Part shown: one piece after another, positions 22,477 through 30,549 of the stretch
How the letters are laid out: each line of letters begins with the position of its first letter
Numbering within the stretch: position 1 is the first letter of the stretch
DNA from: JACJWR01 sp964547485
GTDB lineage: Bacteria; Actinomycetota; Actinomycetes; S36-B12; UBA10799
Direction: 5' to 3'
Length of the DNA: 33,997 nt
NCBI GenBank assembly: GCA_964547485.1
Contig: CAZJNU010000020.1
Coordinates: forward strand, 1 to 33,997
The notes under the pieces: model-generated
Database searches by the model: none
What the model was told of the DNA's origin: nothing
Seen by the model: only the letters and a program-made list of their open reading frames with translations
Made by a program: the position numbers and the translations under genes

Positions 22477-23822
22477 CAGCGCCCCCCGCCGACCGCGGCA
22501 TCCCGGAGCGCCACCGCGGGGTCTGCCAGTCTCACTGGAGCCATTCGGGGTGCACCGGCGGGGTCCGCAGCCTGCAGCCGGCGGGCGCCCATCGCATCTC
22601 TCGGCCGATCGCAGGCGAGTACCGCAGCCAGTCCGTCATCCTCATCGAGCCAGCACATCGTCCACTGCGCCCCGCTCGGATCACCCCGCACGATCATCTG
22701 CGCGACCCGGTAGTTCGACAAGAATCCCGTCCATTGCAGCGTTCGGCCCAGCACCACGCTCCAGAAGTAGGGCACCGCGTCGTAGCCGCCGACAGCGCTC
22801 CGGCTGCGGTTGAAGGCGGCTGCCCGCGGACCGGCCCCGACGGCCGGCCGCGCCAGCCATTCCAGCGCGGACCGAGCAACCACGACCGGTGCATCCAGCG
22901 CGTCCTGCCAGTGGCCTCCGGGCAGCCAGCAGGAGTACCGCGGCGACCACCGCTCGGCGACATCCCCCACCGCAAAAACCCCCGGTACGCTCGCGGCGAG
23001 TCTCGGGTTCACTTTGACCGCTCCGGTGCGGGGCGACAACCGGACACCGCTGCCGACCAGCCAGCCCGTCGCCGGGCGCACCCCCACCGCCGCCACCAGC
23101 AGGTCGGTCTGCCAACCCCCGACACCCGCCGACACCGCCAGCTGGCCGCCGTCGTCGGCCACCGCGGTGATCGCCAACCCGAGATCGAGCCCGATCCCGG
23201 CCGCAGGCAGCCACTCCCCTACCGTGCGTCCGACTTCGGGTGGCAGCAATGGCAACAACCATGCCGCCTGTTCCACCAACCGGACGGAATCCACCCGTTG
23301 CCTGGCCAGCGTGGCGATCTCCATCCCGAGCCAGGAACCGCCGGCAACTGTCACCGCCGCTATAGCGGGATCGGCGAGTCGAGCGTCCAGCGTGCGCCGA
23401 TCGTCGAACGTGCGCAGGGTCAGCACCGAGTCTGGCAGTGCCGACTCATCACCTGTCAGCCAGCCTTTGGGCAACAGCGGGTCGGCGCCGGTGGCGACGA
23501 TGACCGCCGCAGCCTCGTACCGGTCGCCGTCGGCGGTCCCTATCAGCAGCTCGTCGGTCGTGGTCAGCGTCACCGCAGGGGTGTCCAGTCGGATGTCCAC
23601 GTCCAGCTTCGCCACATCAACACCCAACTCGACCGCTGCCTCGTCCAAGCCGGTCTCGCTGGTCGGCTTCGACAGCGGCGGTCGGTCATACGGCGCCCTG
23701 GCTTCCCCCGCGAGCATCGTCAGCGGGCCGGTGAAGCCCGCGGCCCGCAACTCCTGGCAGGTTCGAGCGGCGGCCAATCCGCCTCCGACCACGACCACGG
23801 CTTCGCTCCGAGCGGGGGACAT
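22476..23822 (-). CDS. NAD(P)/FAD-dependent oxidoreductase, ferredoxin/rubredoxin reductase type
   Basis: A 448-residue two-dinucleotide-binding-domain flavoprotein starting at ATG 23822, 6 bases from a TAGGGT box. Residues 9-18 (VVVVGGGLAA) are the FAD Rossmann motif, PYDRPPLSK is typical for ferredoxin reductase-like enzymes, VIVATGADPLLP is the ATG motif, VTVAGGSWLGMEIATLA the NADH site (GGSxxGxE), and GVFAVGDVAERWSP the GD motif. A reductase C-terminal domain (VPYFWSVVLGRTLQWTGF) follows. Such proteins pass electrons from NAD(P)H to a ferredoxin or Rieske/P450 partner; no ferredoxin, P450 or Rieske gene is visible here. Being first in the crtYc-crtYd operon suggests a redox role in carotenoid tailoring, but this is inference from context. 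Confidence 0.85.
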   Translation of the reverse strand: MSPARSEAVVVVGGGLAAARTCQELRAAGFTGPLTMLAGEARAPYDRPPLSKPTSETGLDEAAVELGVDVAKLDVDIRLDTPAVTLTTTDELLIGTADGDRYEAAAVIVATGADPLLPKGWLTGDESALPDSVLTLRTFDDRRTLDARLADPAIAAVTVAGGSWLGMEIATLARQRVDSVRLVEQAAWLLPLLPPEVGRTVGEWLPAAGIGLDLGLAITAVADDGGQLAVSAGVGGWQTDLLVAAVGVRPATGWLVGSGVRLSPRTGAVKVNPRLAASVPGVFAVGDVAERWSPRYSCWLPGGHWQDALDAPVVVARSALEWLARPAVGAGPRAAAFNRSRSAVGGYDAVPYFWSVVLGRTLQWTGFLSNYRVAQMIVRGDPSGAQWTMCWLDEDDGLAAVLACDRPRDAMGARRLQAADPAGAPRMAPVRLADPAVALRDAAVGGGR

Positions 23823-23828
23823 TCTCCG

Positions 23829-23834
23829 ACCCTA
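23829..23834 (-). promoter_or_regulatory. Candidate -10 box (TAGGGT) for the oxidoreductase-crtYc-crtYd operon
   Basis: On the minus strand TAGGGT is followed by CGGAGA and the ATG at 23822. The hexamer is identical to that of crtE. CGGAGA could also be a short-spaced ribosome site, so a leaderless start is likely but not certain. Confidence 0.45.
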
Positions 23835-23902
23835 AGCCCGCCGATTTTCGGGCGGCGCGCGGGCCACGCCCCCGCCTGGCCGCGGATCACCCCCCGAGAC
23901 CG

Positions 23903-23908
23903 TAAACT
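23903..23908 (+). promoter_or_regulatory. Candidate -10 box (TAAACT) for the PASTA kinase gene
   Basis: TAAACT ends 8 bases before the GTG at 23917, with no ribosome site. The box fits the actinobacterial TANNNT consensus and stands out in very GC-rich surroundings. Confidence 0.55.
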
Positions 23909-23916
23909 GATCTGTC

Positions 23917-25959
23917 GTGAGTGCCCAGCCGGACCCCGTCGTCGGACGGCTCATCGAGGGTCGTTACCGCGTCGAGGCCATCATCGCTCGCGGCGGCATG
24001 TCCACGGTCTACCGTGCGACCGACATTCGGCTCGACCGAACAGTGGCCCTGAAGGTGATGCAGCGGTCCCTCGCGGAGGATCCGGGCTTCGTGGAGCGCT
24101 TCGATCGGGAGGCCAAGTCGGCGGCCCGCCTCAGCCATCCGAACGTCGTCGGCGTCTACGACCAGGGCAACTACGACGGCCTGGTCTTCTTGGTGATGGA
24201 GTACGTCCCGGGCCACACTCTGCGCGACGTGTTGCGGGTGCACGGCGCCCTTGAGCCGCTGCGCGCCCTCGGGGTGGTCGATCCGGTGCTGCGCGGGCTG
24301 GCCGCCGCCCACGCGGCCGGTTTCGTGCACCGAGATGTGAAACCGGAGAATGTGCTGGTCACGGCCAACGGACATATCAAGGTGGCCGATTTCGGGCTGG
24401 CCCGGGCCATCACCGCCTCACCGTCCAACGCCGCCACCCGCGGCGTGCTGATCGGGACGGTCGCCTACCTGTCCCCGGAACAGGTGGAGACCGGACAGGC
24501 CGACGGCCGCAGCGACGTGTACGGCACCGGCATCCTGCTGTTCGAACTGCTGACCGGCGCGGTGCCGTACCAGGCAGAGACACCGCTGGCGGTGGCCTAC
24601 CGACACGTCAACGATCAGGTCCCGGCACCGAGCTCGCTGCACTCCGGCATCCCCGACTACGTCGACGAGTTGGTCGCCCGAGCGACTGCTCGCCAGCCGG
24701 AGGACAGGTTCAGGGACACCTCCGAGTTCCTCTCCACGGTCACCGTCGCCCGCGGGCGGCTGGCCGCCGACCCGGCCACGTCGCTGGCCGAGGCCGCTGA
24801 CGGAGAGCTGGCCGCGACCTCCGTCAACAACTCGGCTCGGCTGGGCCGCGGCCCGGCAGGCGACCCAGCCGACCGCGCACTGGTCGGTGCGATGGCCGCC
24901 AACGGCGGTACCGGTACCGCGGTACTCACCGGACCCGGACCAGCCGACGTACGTCTCGACGACCAGCACGGTCGGCCAACGGGGGGTGGGCCGCCGGAAC
25001 CACCCTCGGAGCAGACGCCCGCCGCTGCACCGCCGACAGGCGGTAAGCCACCGCGGCCGGTGCGTAGTTCACGCAGCGGCGGCCGCTACCTGACCCTGTT
25101 GGTGGTAGTCCTGATCGCTGCCCTGGTCGGCGGAGGTTCCTGGTGGGTGGGCTCGCAGCGCTACATACCGATGCCCAATGTCGTCGGCAAGACGATCGCT
25201 GCCGCGACACCGCCATTGGCCAGGCAAGGCCTGAAGATCACTGAGTCGAATCAGGCGTTCTCCGAGACCGCGGCCAAGGGCGTCATCATCTCCACCGATC
25301 CGGCGTCCGGCGATGACGCCCGGGTCGGCAGCACTATCGATGCCACGGTCTCCAAGGGCCCGGAGCGCTACGACGTGCCCGATGTCCGGGGCAGCCCCAT
25401 CGACCGAGCCACCACTGCGGTGCAGGACGCCAAGCTGACAGTCGCCGGCACCGAATCCGCCTACGACGACACGGTCCCACAGGGCCAGGTGGCGGCCACC
25501 GAACCAGCCATCGGCTCGTCCTTGAAACGTGCCACCGCCGTGACCCTGCTGGTGTCGAAGGGACCGGCCCCGGTCGACGTACCCGAGCTGAGCGGAAACA
25601 ACCTGGACGACGCAAAGGCGATCCTGGCCGATGCCGGGCTGACGTCAACGATCGTCGAGGAGTACGACGAGTCGATGGACGCCGGCTTGGCTGTGGGTAC
25701 CAAACCCTCCGCGGGGACCACCCTGAAACGAGGGGATGCGGTCGAGCTGATCGTGTCCAAGGGGCCACCACCGGTGGACGTACCCGACGTGGTCGGTCTG
25801 AGCCGGTCGGCGGCCATCGACAAACTGCAGGCGGCCGGCCTTGACGTCCAGACAACCAACCGACTGCCGGTAGTGATCCTGGACAAGGTCTACTCCCAGA
25901 CCCCAGGCGGCGGCACCAGCGTGCCCAGGGGTTCCACCATCACCCTCACGCTGGTCTAG
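23917..25959 (+). CDS. pknL: Serine/threonine protein kinase with PASTA repeats (PknL-type)
   Basis: A 680-residue receptor kinase. Kinase domain about 1-265: Gly loop IARGGMSTVY, ATP Lys46 in VALKVM, catalytic HRDVKPENVLV (Asp140), DFGLAR (Asp158), activation loop ending GTVAYLSPEQ. A low-complexity juxtamembrane stretch of about 110 residues follows, then one membrane helix (about 389-411) and four PASTA domains (about 415-680), each closing with VSKGP or its equivalent. PASTA repeats sense peptidoglycan fragments or lipid II outside the cell. Position near the mannosyltransferase, polyprenyl synthase and aroG matches pknL of mycobacteria and corynebacteria rather than pknB, which sits with rodA/pbpA. 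The stop is directly followed by the start of the EamA gene. Its substrate Rv2175c, usually adjacent, is not seen here. Confidence 0.9.
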   Translation: MSAQPDPVVGRLIEGRYRVEAIIARGGMSTVYRATDIRLDRTVALKVMQRSLAEDPGFVERFDREAKSAARLSHPNVVGVYDQGNYDGLVFLVMEYVPGHTLRDVLRVHGALEPLRALGVVDPVLRGLAAAHAAGFVHRDVKPENVLVTANGHIKVADFGLARAITASPSNAATRGVLIGTVAYLSPEQVETGQADGRSDVYGTGILLFELLTGAVPYQAETPLAVAYRHVNDQVPAPSSLHSGIPDYVDELVARATARQPEDRFRDTSEFLSTVTVARGRLAADPATSLAEAADGELAATSVNNSARLGRGPAGDPADRALVGAMAANGGTGTAVLTGPGPADVRLDDQHGRPTGGGPPEPPSEQTPAAAPPTGGKPPRPVRSSRSGGRYLTLLVVVLIAALVGGGSWWVGSQRYIPMPNVVGKTIAAATPPLARQGLKITESNQAFSETAAKGVIISTDPASGDDARVGSTIDATVSKGPERYDVPDVRGSPIDRATTAVQDAKLTVAGTESAYDDTVPQGQVAATEPAIGSSLKRATAVTLLVSKGPAPVDVPELSGNNLDDAKAILADAGLTSTIVEEYDESMDAGLAVGTKPSAGTTLKRGDAVELIVSKGPPPVDVPDVVGLSRSAAIDKLQAAGLDVQTTNRLPVVILDKVYSQTPGGGTSVPRGSTITLTLV

Positions 25960-26874
25960 GTGGGCACTCCCCCGGCTCGATTGATTCCGGAGCGGGTCCG
26001 GCCTCGACTGGCGCCGGTCGCCCTGGTCGCAGTCACCGCCATCTGGGGATCGACGTTCGTGGTGGTGAAGTTCGCCATTGCCGAGATGCCGGTCTTCACC
26101 TTCCTGAGTTGGCGTTTCGGGATCGCGACCGTCCTGCTGCTGGCGCTACGACCCGGGTCGCTGCTGTCCCTGGACAAGCGCGATCTGCGCCGCGGTGCCG
26201 CGCTCGGGATCGCGCTCGGGATGGGCTACATCCTGCAGACCATCGGCTTGCAGTACACCTCCGCGACCGTGTCCGGATTCGTCACCGGGATGTTCCTGGT
26301 GTTCACGCCGCTGGTGGCGTGGGCGGTGACCGGGGAGCGGGTGACCGCCACCGCCTGGGTCGCCGTGGCGGTCGCGACGGTTGGCCTCGCCCTGATGTCC
26401 CTGACCGGGGCCAGCGCCGGCCTGGGAGAGCTTCTCACCCTCGGGGGCGCGCTTGCCTTCGCTGCTCAAATCGTCGGACTGTCCCAATGGTCCAGTCGTG
26501 AGAACGCCTACGGGCTGACGGTGCTGCAGTTGGCCACCGTGACGGTGATGTGCCTGCTGCTGACGCCCTTCGAGTCGGGGCCCCGGCTACCACCGAGCGC
26601 TGCCAGTTGGGCGGCGGTGGTATTCCTGGCCGTGGCCGCGACTGCCTTGGCGTTCGTGGTCCAGACCTGGGCCCAGTCCCAGTTGGAGCCGACTCAGGCG
26701 GCGGTGATCCTGACGATGGAGCCTGTATTCGCCGGCCTTACCGGCTTCCTGGTGGGAGAGGAGATGACGCTTCGACTGCTGCTCGGAGCGGCCCTGGTGC
26801 TGCTGGCGATGTACCTCGTCGAACTGGGTCCGCGGCGGAGCCGGGAGGCGCGAGTCGCCCACCTGGAACCGTGA
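25960..26874 (+). CDS. EamA/DMT-family transporter
   Basis: A 304-residue inner-membrane protein whose GTG start abuts the kinase stop codon without a spacer. Ten hydrophobic segments in two EamA repeats are visible; the first repeat begins LVAVTAIWGSTFVVVKFAI and contains YTSATVSGFVTGMFLVFTPL, the second has TLGGALAFAAQIVGLSQW and QAAVILTMEPVFAGLTGFLV, the typical EPVF motif. Substrates of this family are exported amino acids, nucleobases or other small metabolites; none can be assigned. It is almost certainly co-transcribed with the kinase. Its stop codon lies within the stem of a terminator-like hairpin at 26871-26898. Confidence 0.9.
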   Translation: MGTPPARLIPERVRPRLAPVALVAVTAIWGSTFVVVKFAIAEMPVFTFLSWRFGIATVLLLALRPGSLLSLDKRDLRRGAALGIALGMGYILQTIGLQYTSATVSGFVTGMFLVFTPLVAWAVTGERVTATAWVAVAVATVGLALMSLTGASAGLGELLTLGGALAFAAQIVGLSQWSSRENAYGLTVLQLATVTVMCLLLTPFESGPRLPPSAASWAAVVFLAVAATALAFVVQTWAQSQLEPTQAAVILTMEPVFAGLTGFLVGEEMTLRLLLGAALVLLAMYLVELGPRRSREARVAHLEP

Positions 26875-26898
26875 TCGACCTGCCGGCTGGTCGATCAC
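26871..26898. terminator. Hairpin between convergent EamA and sulfite-oxidase-like genes
   Basis: GTGATCGACC (26871-26880) and GGTCGATCAC (26889-26898) form a perfect 10-bp stem with an 8-base loop. There is no T-run after it on either strand. Its place between two convergent genes suggests a bidirectional terminator of the U-tract-free kind usual in actinobacteria. Confidence 0.6.
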
Positions 26899-26925
26899 CC
26901 GGCCAGGTCGGCGGTCCCGCCGCGA

Positions 26926-27570
26926 CTACAGCGGCGGACCGTCCTCCGGGCGTTCCTGGTAGCTGTAGCGCTGCTCACTCCAGGCGGCGCCGACGTTGTG
27001 GTAGCCCCGATTCTCCCAGAAACCCCGGCGATCCTCCGTCAGGTACTCGATCGCGCGCACCCACTTGGTGCTCTTCCAGGCGTACAGCGGCGGACAGATG
27101 AAACGTAGCGGCCAGCCGTGCTCGACCGACAGCGGCAGCCCGTTGCGGGTGTGTGCGAAGACGGTGTCCTCGCCGACGAAATCGGATAGCCGGACGTTGC
27201 TGGAGTAGCCGTATTCCGCCCAGATCAGCACGTGCGCAACGTCGTCGGCGGGCGGACACACCGCCATCAAGTCGCGGGCGAGTATTCCGGTCCACCGGTT
27301 GTCTAACATGGAGAACTTCGTGACGCAGTGAAAATCGGCGCCCACCTCGCTGGTGGGCAGGGCCATCACCTCGGGATAGTCGAGGAAGTGCTCTCGGCCC
27401 GACGCGGTGGCCCCGAAGATTCGCAGATCCCAACTCTGCAGATCGATCTTGGGCACACGGCCGTAGTGCAGCACCGGCCAGCCGCGCGGGACGTACTGCC
27501 CCGGGGGGAGCCGGCTGATCTGGCCTCCCGGCGGTCGCCGGGGACCTTCCGGTCTGGCCGGCTCGGTCAT
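26926..27570 (-). CDS. Molybdopterin-dependent oxidoreductase, sulfite-oxidase-like (Moco domain only)
   Basis: A 214-residue protein starting at ATG 27570, overlapping the threonine aldolase stop (ATGA). It consists of a sulfite-oxidase type Moco domain: WPVLHYGRVPKIDLQSWDLR, then GADFHCVTKFSM with the molybdenum-ligating Cys82, VLIWAEYGYSSNVRLSD, LSVEHGWPLRFICPPLYAWK and KWVRAIEYLTED. There is no heme domain, no dimerisation domain and no Tat or Sec signal, so this is a cytoplasmic short form. Such stand-alone domains occur widely in actinobacteria; substrate is unknown (sulfoxides and protein Met-sulfoxide are handled by relatives such as MsrP). It is the last gene of the aroG run and faces a terminator hairpin. 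Confidence 0.88.
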   Translation of the reverse strand: MTEPARPEGPRRPPGGQISRLPPGQYVPRGWPVLHYGRVPKIDLQSWDLRIFGATASGREHFLDYPEVMALPTSEVGADFHCVTKFSMLDNRWTGILARDLMAVCPPADDVAHVLIWAEYGYSSNVRLSDFVGEDTVFAHTRNGLPLSVEHGWPLRFICPPLYAWKSTKWVRAIEYLTEDRRGFWENRGYHNVGAAWSEQRYSYQERPEDGPPL

Positions 27571-28616
27571 CCTGGCGCCAACAGCGGGGACAAGGCGTCG
27601 GCGGCCTGCTCAACATCCCGGTCGGAAATCCCGGCATAGGTGACAAGCCGCGCCTCGTGTGGGCCGAGCACACTGATGACCACGCCGGCAGACAGCGCTG
27701 CCTGATACAGCTCCGGAGCCGACCTGTGGCCCGGGCCGAGACTGAGCAGCACGATGTTGGTATCGACGATGGTGACATCGACGACATCCGGGGCGACTGC
27801 CGCCAACAACTGCGCCAGCCTCGTGGCGCGGCGATGGTCCTCTGCGAGCCGGGCGATGTTGTTCTCGACCGCGTACCGGGCCGCCCCGGCCAGCACCCCG
27901 ACCTGCCTCATGCCGGCCCCAAGTCGTTTCCGCAGGATCCGGGCTGCCGCGATCCGATCCTCATTCGCGAGCAACATCGAGCCGACTGGAGCTCCGAGAC
28001 CTTTGGAGAAACACACGCTGACGGTGTCGAACAGCACGCCATAGCTGGCAAGCGGAACACCTGAGGCCACATGCGCGTTCCAGATCCGGGCACCATCGAG
28101 ATGCATCGCCAGGCCACTCGCGTCCGCAAATGCCCGCAGTTCCTGCAGTGCCGACAACGGCTGCACCCTGCCGCCGCCGAAGTTGTGGGTGTTCTCCACC
28201 ACGATCGCGGCGGTTCCGACCAGATAGGGGCTGGACGGCGGCCGGGCGATACCGGCCACCCGGGCGGGGTCGACCAACCCGTCGCGGGCGTCATAGGTCC
28301 TGGTCGTGATACCGCCCTGCGCCGCCAGCCCGCCCAGTTCTGCGCGCACGATGTGGGCGAATGCGTCGGTCACGACCTCCTGGCCGGCTGGCACCAGCGT
28401 CCGGAGTCCCAATTGGTTGGACATACTGCCGGTCGGAGTGAACAAACCTTGCCGGTGGCCGAACATCGCCGCCACCTGCTCCTGCAACTCGTTGACGGTG
28501 GGGTCTTCCCCGTAGACATCGTCGCCCAGCGGCGCGGACACCATCGCCGCGAACATCTCCGGAGTCGGCACCGTCAAGGTGTCGCTCCGCAGATCGATCA
28601 GCCGCTCAGCGGCCAT
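27567..28616 (-). CDS. ltaE: Low-specificity L-threonine aldolase
   Basis: A 349-residue PLP enzyme cleaving L-threonine or L-allo-threonine to glycine and acetaldehyde. ATG 28616 (MAAERLIDLRSDTLTVPTPE) is chosen although the frame is open to 28802, because the family begins with the IDLRSDT motif; this start overlaps the ogt stop by 11 bases. Motifs: GDDVYGEDPTVNELQ, ENTHNFGGGRVQPL, MHLDGARIWNA with the PLP Asp, and SVCFSKGLGAPVGSML with the Schiff-base Lys. The C-terminal domain is complete. It is coupled to both neighbours by overlaps and probably depends on a promoter upstream of aroG or the MFS gene. Beta-eliminating lyase relatives are an alternative, but the motif set favours LtaE. Confidence 0.92.
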   Translation of the reverse strand: MAAERLIDLRSDTLTVPTPEMFAAMVSAPLGDDVYGEDPTVNELQEQVAAMFGHRQGLFTPTGSMSNQLGLRTLVPAGQEVVTDAFAHIVRAELGGLAAQGGITTRTYDARDGLVDPARVAGIARPPSSPYLVGTAAIVVENTHNFGGGRVQPLSALQELRAFADASGLAMHLDGARIWNAHVASGVPLASYGVLFDTVSVCFSKGLGAPVGSMLLANEDRIAAARILRKRLGAGMRQVGVLAGAARYAVENNIARLAEDHRRATRLAQLLAAVAPDVVDVTIVDTNIVLLSLGPGHRSAPELYQAALSAGVVISVLGPHEARLVTYAGISDRDVEQAADALSPLLAPG

Positions 28617-29199
28617 CCAGGGCCCTTTCGTGCTGCAGCAGCGCCGCCTTGACCTGTGTCCCGTAGCCGTAGTTGCCCAGCGACCCGCCGGACTTGACCA
28701 CCCGATGACACGGCACGAACGGCGCCACGTGATTCGTGGCGCACGCGGTGCCGGCTGCCCTCGCGGCCCGCGGCCGCCCCGCGGCGGTAGCCAACTCCAC
28801 ATAGCTGACGACTTCCCCGGCCGGCACTTCCCGCAGTGCCGACCAGGCGGACTCGGTGAAGGCGCCGCCGTGCTGGCTCACCGAGACCTCGTCCAGGGCG
28901 ACAGTGTCGCCGTCGAAGTAGCGGTCAAGCAGCGCAGCGATCGGCGCCAGCGGATCCGGCTCGCTCGGCCGACCGGAGACCTGACCGGGCAGTTCATCCA
29001 GCAACTGCGTGACCGGCAAGAAACCGCTCGCCACCACTGCACCTACCCGGCCGGCCCCAGCTTCCGAGCCGATCGGGCGGTCGCCTGCGTCGGTCGGGTC
29101 GGTGACCACCGCCAGCACCCCCACCGGGGTACTGAACTCCGCGTACAGAAGCCCGACTCCAACATCACTGCCCACCGGTTCAGTCACGGCAAAACTCAC
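28606..29199 (-). CDS. ogt: Methylated-DNA--[protein]-cysteine S-methyltransferase
   Basis: A 197-residue suicide alkyltransferase that removes O6-alkyl groups from guanine. GTG 29199 overlaps the aroG stop (GTGA) and has GGGAG 5-6 bases upstream. The N-terminal ribonuclease-H-like domain (LYAEFSTPVGVLAVV) is followed by the helix-turn-helix GEVVSYVELATAAGRPRAARAAGTA (short of the usual spacing) and the active site VAPFVPCHRVVKSGGSLGNY with acceptor Cys164. There is an insert of about 15 acidic or Gly-rich residues (about 36-53) not usual in Ogt. No Ada AraC domain is present. Linkage to aroG looks genomic rather than functional. Confidence 0.93.
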   Translation of the reverse strand: MSFAVTEPVGSDVGVGLLYAEFSTPVGVLAVVTDPTDAGDRPIGSEAGAGRVGAVVASGFLPVTQLLDELPGQVSGRPSEPDPLAPIAALLDRYFDGDTVALDEVSVSQHGGAFTESAWSALREVPAGEVVSYVELATAAGRPRAARAAGTACATNHVAPFVPCHRVVKSGGSLGNYGYGTQVKAALLQHERALDGR

Positions 29200-30548
29200 C
29201 TGTCTCCCAGCATCTCAGCGACCGAGAAGGCCAACTCCAATGACTGCTCCCGGTTCAACCTCGGGTCACACGCGGTCTCGTAACGATCGGACAGGTGTGC
29301 CTCCTCGATCCCGCCGGTGCCCCCCAGACATTCGGTGACATCGTCGCCGGTCAACTCGATGTGGATACCGCCAGGATGGCTGCCGACCGCACGATGCACA
29401 TCGAAGAAACCGGCCACCTCGTCCAGGATGTCGTCGAACAGCCGCGTCTTGTGGCCCGCCACCTCACGGGTGTTGCCGTGCATCGGATCGCAGAGCCAGA
29501 CGACGCTGTGACCGCTCGCCTCAACCTTCTCCACGATCGGCAGCAGCACCTCCCGAATGTGCGAGGCGCCCATCCGGGTGATCAGCGTCAACCGCCCCGG
29601 ATCGCGATCCGGATCGAGTCTGGTCACCAACTCCAAGGCTTGCTCGGGACTGGTCGTGGGTCCCAGCTTCACGCCGATCGGGTTCCGGATCCGGGAGGCG
29701 AAATCGATGTGTGCCCCCGACATTTCCCTGGTCCGCTCGCCCACCCAGAGGAAGTGACCCGACACCGAGTAGGGCTCGCCAGTTCGAGAATCGATACGTA
29801 CCAGCGGCCGCTCATAGTCCAACGCCAACGCTTCATGACCCGCGTAGAAATCGACTCGGCGGAACTCCTCCGGTTGCGCACCGCACGCATGCATGAAGGA
29901 CAACGCCCGGTCGATCGCTCCCGCCAGCCGGTCGTAGCGCTTACCCGCCGGGCTGTCCCGAACGAAATCCTGGTTCCAGGCATGCACCTGCCGCAGGTCT
30001 GCGTACCCACCCTGGGTGAAGGCGCGCACGAGGTTGAGGGCCGCGCTTGAGGCGTTGTAGGCCTCCACCAATCGCTGCGGGTCGGGTCGTCGGGCGTCAG
30101 CCTCGAACGCGAGTTGGTTCACCCCGTCGCCGAAGTACGACGGCAGCGTGACGCCGTTGCGCGTCTCCTCCGGGCTGCTGCGAGGTTTGAAGTACTGCCC
30201 CGCCACCCGGCCGACCTTGACCACCGGCATGCCGGCGCCATAGGTGAGCACCACGGCCATCTGCAGCAGCGTCTTCAACCGAGATCGGATCGAGTCCGCG
30301 GTGTTCGCAGCGAACGTCTCTGCGCAGTCCCCGCCCATCAGCACAAATGCCTGCCCGCGGGCCACCTTGGCCAACTGTTCCCGAAGGATGTCGCTCTCGC
30401 CAGCGAACACCAGCGGCGGCAGCGTAGCCAGTCTGGCCTGGGCACGGTCGAGTGCTGCGGCGTCGGGCCAGTGTGGCTGCTGTCCAGCCGGCAGATCGGG
30501 CCAGTCGATGACAGGTGTCATCGCCAGTCCGTCGGGTTGGACAATCAT
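29196..30548 (-). CDS. aroG: 3-deoxy-7-phosphoheptulonate synthase, class II
   Basis: A 450-residue class II DAHP synthase, first enzyme of the shikimate pathway (PEP + erythrose-4-phosphate). Motifs: FVLMGGDCAETFA with the metal-binding Cys, VKVGRVAGQYFKPRSSPEE, RRVDFYAGHEALALDYERPL, HFLWVGERTREMSGAHIDF, GVKLGPTTSPEQALEL, WLCDPMHGNT and GGIHIELTGDDVTECLGG. ATG 30548 begins one base after the MFS stop and 6 bases from a TACCCT box, so both read-through and a separate leaderless start are possible; an inner ATG at MTPVIDWPDL is a second option. The M. tuberculosis counterpart is Rv2178c, next to pknL, in keeping with this neighbourhood. Regulation by aromatic amino acids is likely but not readable. 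Confidence 0.95.
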   Translation of the reverse strand: MIVQPDGLAMTPVIDWPDLPAGQQPHWPDAAALDRAQARLATLPPLVFAGESDILREQLAKVARGQAFVLMGGDCAETFAANTADSIRSRLKTLLQMAVVLTYGAGMPVVKVGRVAGQYFKPRSSPEETRNGVTLPSYFGDGVNQLAFEADARRPDPQRLVEAYNASSAALNLVRAFTQGGYADLRQVHAWNQDFVRDSPAGKRYDRLAGAIDRALSFMHACGAQPEEFRRVDFYAGHEALALDYERPLVRIDSRTGEPYSVSGHFLWVGERTREMSGAHIDFASRIRNPIGVKLGPTTSPEQALELVTRLDPDRDPGRLTLITRMGASHIREVLLPIVEKVEASGHSVVWLCDPMHGNTREVAGHKTRLFDDILDEVAGFFDVHRAVGSHPGGIHIELTGDDVTECLGGTGGIEEAHLSDRYETACDPRLNREQSLELAFSVAEMLGDR

Positions 30549-30549
30549 C

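Noticed and set aside
23835..23860. Terminator hairpin between the divergent oxidoreductase and kinase genes
   Set aside because: Only 5-bp GC stems can be drawn and both genes read away from the site, so a terminator has no purpose here.
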